This document shows positions 28,571-31,127 of a stretch of DNA of 31,127 bases, in pieces (within the stretch, counting starts at the first letter, position 1; each line of letters opens with the position of its first letter). Source of the DNA: Chara braunii (taxonomy: Eukaryota > Streptophyta > Charophyceae > Charales > Characeae); NCBI GenBank assembly GCA_003427395.1, contig BFEA01000122.1:2142216-2173342 (forward strand), in the 5' to 3' direction. The notes under the pieces are model-generated. The model worked only from the letters and a program-made list of their open reading frames with translations, made no database searches and was not told the origin of the DNA. The position numbers were made by a program, and so were the translations under genes.

Positions 28571-29458
28571 AACATAGAATTCGCGAAAACCCAAAAAAAA
28601 AAAATGTTAGGTTTGAACAAAATTTATTTAGGATTTTGAAAGTACGGTTCTTAGGCCTTCTACAAGAGCAAGATTCTTTGCGATGTTAAGAAACCACAAA
28701 AAAAGAATAAAAAAATATTTTTTTAGAACCACTGGAAGTGGCGAGAAAAAAAACAAAATTTTTCACAGTAAATCATTACTAGGCGGAGTATCATATATTT
28801 ATAAATTCAAATATTCATGTTTTTTATTATCTCAAAAGATCATATTTATAGTCCTATAAGTTGTGTATCACGACAAACATGTTTGAGGGTTTGGTGAATG
28901 TGCGAACGTGTTATCTCGTTTGTTAATACGTTTGCTATAACACATTCTCCCTTTTTTTAATATTATTTTTATTTTATTTTTTTCGGTTTTTTATTTTTAA
29001 CTTGCGTTCGACTAGGAATTTTAAGATGTGTCTGAGACAAAAAGTTGTTTGTGCTATTATTTTGCATAACATATATATTTTTAGAAATATTTTATTGTTA
29101 ACTAAAAATTGTTATTTTGAGTCTATAAATGTTGAAAACGACATATAGTCCTATATGCTAGAATTCACTAAAACTGCTTTTTTACAACTTTCGAGTTCGT
29201 TTTATTGGAGCTCTGCTTTTATGGAAGTCTATTGAGAATGAATTATAGTCCTAAAACAGGATTTTTGTAAGAACGAGTTTTCCTCCACATCTTAAGGATC
29301 GCTCGATTGTTTGCCTGATTTTTTGCCTTGTCTCTTGGAAAGTGGTCAAAAATGTATTTTTTATTTTTAATCAGAAATAAAAGTTTGACCTCTACTTTTT
29401 CACTCTATACAAAATGTTGGGTTTTATGGTTTTGTTGGGTTTTCACGAATCCTGTGTT
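28571..29458. mobile_element. 888-bp AT-rich inverted-repeat element inside the right LTR
   Basis: The left LTR reads GAGTTTGCAAAAG without a break. In the right LTR, GTTT (28567-28570 and 29459-29462) flanks an insert whose ends, AACATAGAATTCGCGAAAAC and the reverse complement AACACAGGATTCGTGAAAAC, match at 16 of 20. The insert is much more AT-rich than its surroundings and has no long ORF. The string ATAGTCCTA occurs three times (near 28849, 29145, 29246). It inserted after the LTR pair formed. Confidence 0.75.
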
Positions 29459-30050
29459 GTTTGCAAAAGCCGCGAGACGTCATAAAAAAACAGTATCGAA
29501 AAAATATTTAACTAGCATTTTCCTTCCCTTCGACACGAGGGAGACATCTTTCATAGCCCATGCAACCATGCAAATAATCGGGTTGGGGTTTCGAGGGATC
29601 AACCCGCGACTTAGTGTCAGTAGATCAGATCAACAAAAATCCGAGGCGCCTGACTTTTTCGAGGCGGCCCCACAAACTGTCTGCAGATGTCGTGCAACAT
29701 AAGGCAGATGGCATGCACAGTGCATTCAGGACGACAAATCTAAACACTCTTGCATTCTGGAACAAAATCTCGTTAAGATCTGTGTCTAATCAACGAGAAA
29801 ATACAAGCATCTTTATACATACATCCACTGTGGAGGGTGCGAAAATGACAACAATGCAGACGTCGAAAGTGGATCGAGGGATTGTACACGCGCATCCACC
29901 GTTCACAAGACAAGGTGATGGGGTTTCCTTGCATCCGGGGATTACCCAGGAAACTAACGGAAGAGTTTCGGAAGAAGTTCTTCTTCGCAGGGAGTCACAA
30001 AAGTTCACTTCGGTTCGCAGGAGAGACGAACTCGTAACACATCATCATTC

Positions 30051-30055
<5 letters not shown>

Positions 30056-30139
<84 letters not shown>
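30056..30139. repeat. GA microsatellite, right LTR
   Basis: About 84 bases of AG, at the position homologous to 17811-17881. The plus-strand ORFs spanning it in both LTRs (17448-17975 and 29614-30222) are antisense to the element and not supported. Confidence 0.97.
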
Positions 30140-30141
<2 letters not shown>

Positions 30142-30555
30142 GAAGAATGTCGAGATAGGAGACATCAAAATCCAACAAGGGAACATTCGGCTTTGCAGCC
30201 ACGAACTCACACAAAAAAATGATTTGCAATGAAGGCGCATTTGTCGTGAACTCTCGGTATGGCCCCGGGCCAATCATCCACTCCACTCTAATTATCGATA
30301 CTCATACCTGAACCAATGATCCCGGTCGTCGCGTGCTAACTTCCACCACTACGATCGTCACCCCGCTAACCCAGACTCGACTCGGCTCGCCCGGATCCCA
30401 CAGTCCGTCGTGGCGATCAAGCGCGCAACCGACCAATGTACAGTCAGCCCGACAGGAATTTTCGATTCGCACCAAACGCATCACCTAGCCACTACTTCCC
30501 GGAAGCTGGCTTGCAAGTGGAAAACGTAAGAGAGCTTTGCAGGCGCGCTTGCGGA

Positions 30556-30562
30556 ATTTATA
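30556..30562 (-). promoter_or_regulatory. LTR TATA box, right copy
   Basis: Minus-strand TATAAAT inside an identical GCGGAATTTATAGTTGCGAG context in both LTRs. It would drive the full-length transcript, starting near 30530. Confidence 0.55.
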
Positions 30563-30680
30563 GTTGCGAGAAAGGAGATAGATGGGGGAGAAGACAGAGG
30601 GGAAATCGAAGTGTAAGAGGAGAAGGTTCAGCGAGGGGTGCTCAAGGGAAGCCATGTTGATCCTTCGGACTCGATATTCG

Positions 30681-30737
30681 ACCAATCAGATTCGTCGCGC
30701 AACAGGAGGATCCTTTTGCTCAACGCGTCTGATTGGT
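30681..30737 (-). promoter_or_regulatory. Inverted pair of CCAAT boxes, right LTR
   Basis: ACCAATCAGA at 30681-30690 and TCTGATTGGT at 30728-30737 are conserved with the left copy although neighbouring bases differ. They are placed upstream of the TATA box for minus-strand transcription. Confidence 0.5.
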
Positions 30738-31127
30738 GAGCAAGGGTAATCGGAGGATCAACCGGGCTTCGTGAGCTAAGGTTGAAGAGCGAGAAGGAAC
30801 GAGGCGCGAAAAGCAGCGCGAGACGGGTCCAAGATTTAGATGATCAAGAGGGGGAAACAGGAGCGCAAAAAAGCAGAGAGAGAGAAAGAGGGAAAAATAG
30901 TTGCGATAGGAGAAGAAGAGGAGGGGGAAGGGAGAGAGAAGAGAGCGCGGGGAAAGAAGGACATGGGAAATAAAGAGGAGGAAGCTCGCATGCGCGGTGC
31001 CGACACCAAGAGAAAATAAGGCACCAAAACTGTTACAACTTGCCTATGTCCTACACCAATTCAAAAATTGAAATCACCATATCCGCGCGCGAAAGTCGAC
31101 GCGGGAAAAGAAAGTCCTATGCCTATC

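Larger units (their letters stand above)
16437..31127 (-). mobile_element. Giant Ty3/Gypsy-type LTR retrotransposon, decayed, right end outside window
   Basis: Direct repeats begin at 16437 and 27788 and are collinear to 18830 and 31127 respectively, where the window ends. Between them, on the minus strand, lie gag, protease, RT, RNase H, integrase and accessory ORFs in Ty3/Gypsy order (integrase after RNase H). A primer-binding site abuts the right LTR, confirming orientation. The visible length is 14.7 kb, of which 888 bp is a later insertion. The LTR copies agree at roughly nine bases in ten by eye, so the insertion is not recent. No chromodomain is seen after integrase. Confidence 0.9.
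27788..31127 (-). repeat. Right (5') LTR, truncated by window end
   Basis: The first matching bases are directly next to the primer-binding site, as expected for the U5 end of a minus-strand element. The LTR contains the ORF at 28009-28548, the insertion at 28571-29458, a GA microsatellite, and TATA and CCAAT boxes. If transcription starts just downstream of the TATA box, R plus U5 is about 1.8 kb, unusually long. Confidence 0.9.

Noticed and set aside
1-31127. CRISPR array, tRNA or rRNA genes, bacterial operon
   Set aside because: No regularly spaced repeats with unique spacers, no tRNA cloverleaf or rRNA core sequence, and coding regions are retroelement remnants of eukaryotic type.

Overview
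This window reads as eukaryotic, repeat-dense genomic DNA. It has no operons, ribosome-binding sites, CRISPR array or recognisable RNA gene. It has long GA, CT and GT microsatellites, A/T runs of 20-55 bases, decayed LINE and LTR retrotransposon coding regions, and many small inverted-repeat elements. One N at 18111 shows it is a draft assembly. A streptophyte (plant-lineage) host is my best guess. The main clue is a primer-binding site resembling the 3' end of plant initiator-Met tRNA; the premature-stop spectrum fits CG and CHG methylation. Both are inference, not proof.

Region 1 (about 1-4190, minus strand): a decayed LINE with apurinic-type endonuclease, reverse transcriptase (RT) and C-terminal region in several frames. 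Its RT active site reads FADG instead of FADD. Its 3' end points to the left edge of the window. A second LINE 3' fragment with a zinc-binding C-terminus lies at 5327-5896.

Region 2 (about 5900-16436): accessory DNA with no intact gene. It holds SINE-like retroposons, a poly(A)-only insertion with a 14-bp target duplication, a mariner-like non-autonomous element with a TA duplication (10114-10885), and two copies of another repeat family, the second split by a 660-bp insertion. It also holds a 312-bp nearly perfect palindrome (11420-11731) and a plus-strand coding remnant (13463-13858).

Region 3 (16437 to beyond 31127): a giant Ty3/Gypsy-type element on the minus strand. Long direct repeats (at least 2.4 kb) start at 16437 and 27788, and a primer-binding site abuts the right one. 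Reading right to left, the internal region holds gag with a CCHC knuckle, protease, a linker, RT, RNase H, a PHD finger, integrase and a GPY/F-like tail. After these come about 2.3 kb of accessory ORFs in the position where env would lie. The coding region is dead: it has about a dozen premature stops (nearly all TGA, some TAG, no TAA), an RT box of YMHD and a Lys in place of the integrase catalytic Glu. The right LTR was later interrupted by an 888-bp AT-rich inverted-repeat element.

The two most unusual points are the PHD finger inside pol, and an unrecognised protein family encoded in the LTR leader that also occurs at 13.46-13.86 kb on the other strand and, more weakly, at the end of the accessory region. 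Working together (inference): each LTR carries a minus-strand TATA box and paired CCAAT boxes. These would drive a transcript that passes the LTR-encoded ORF first, then gag-pol, then the accessory ORFs.
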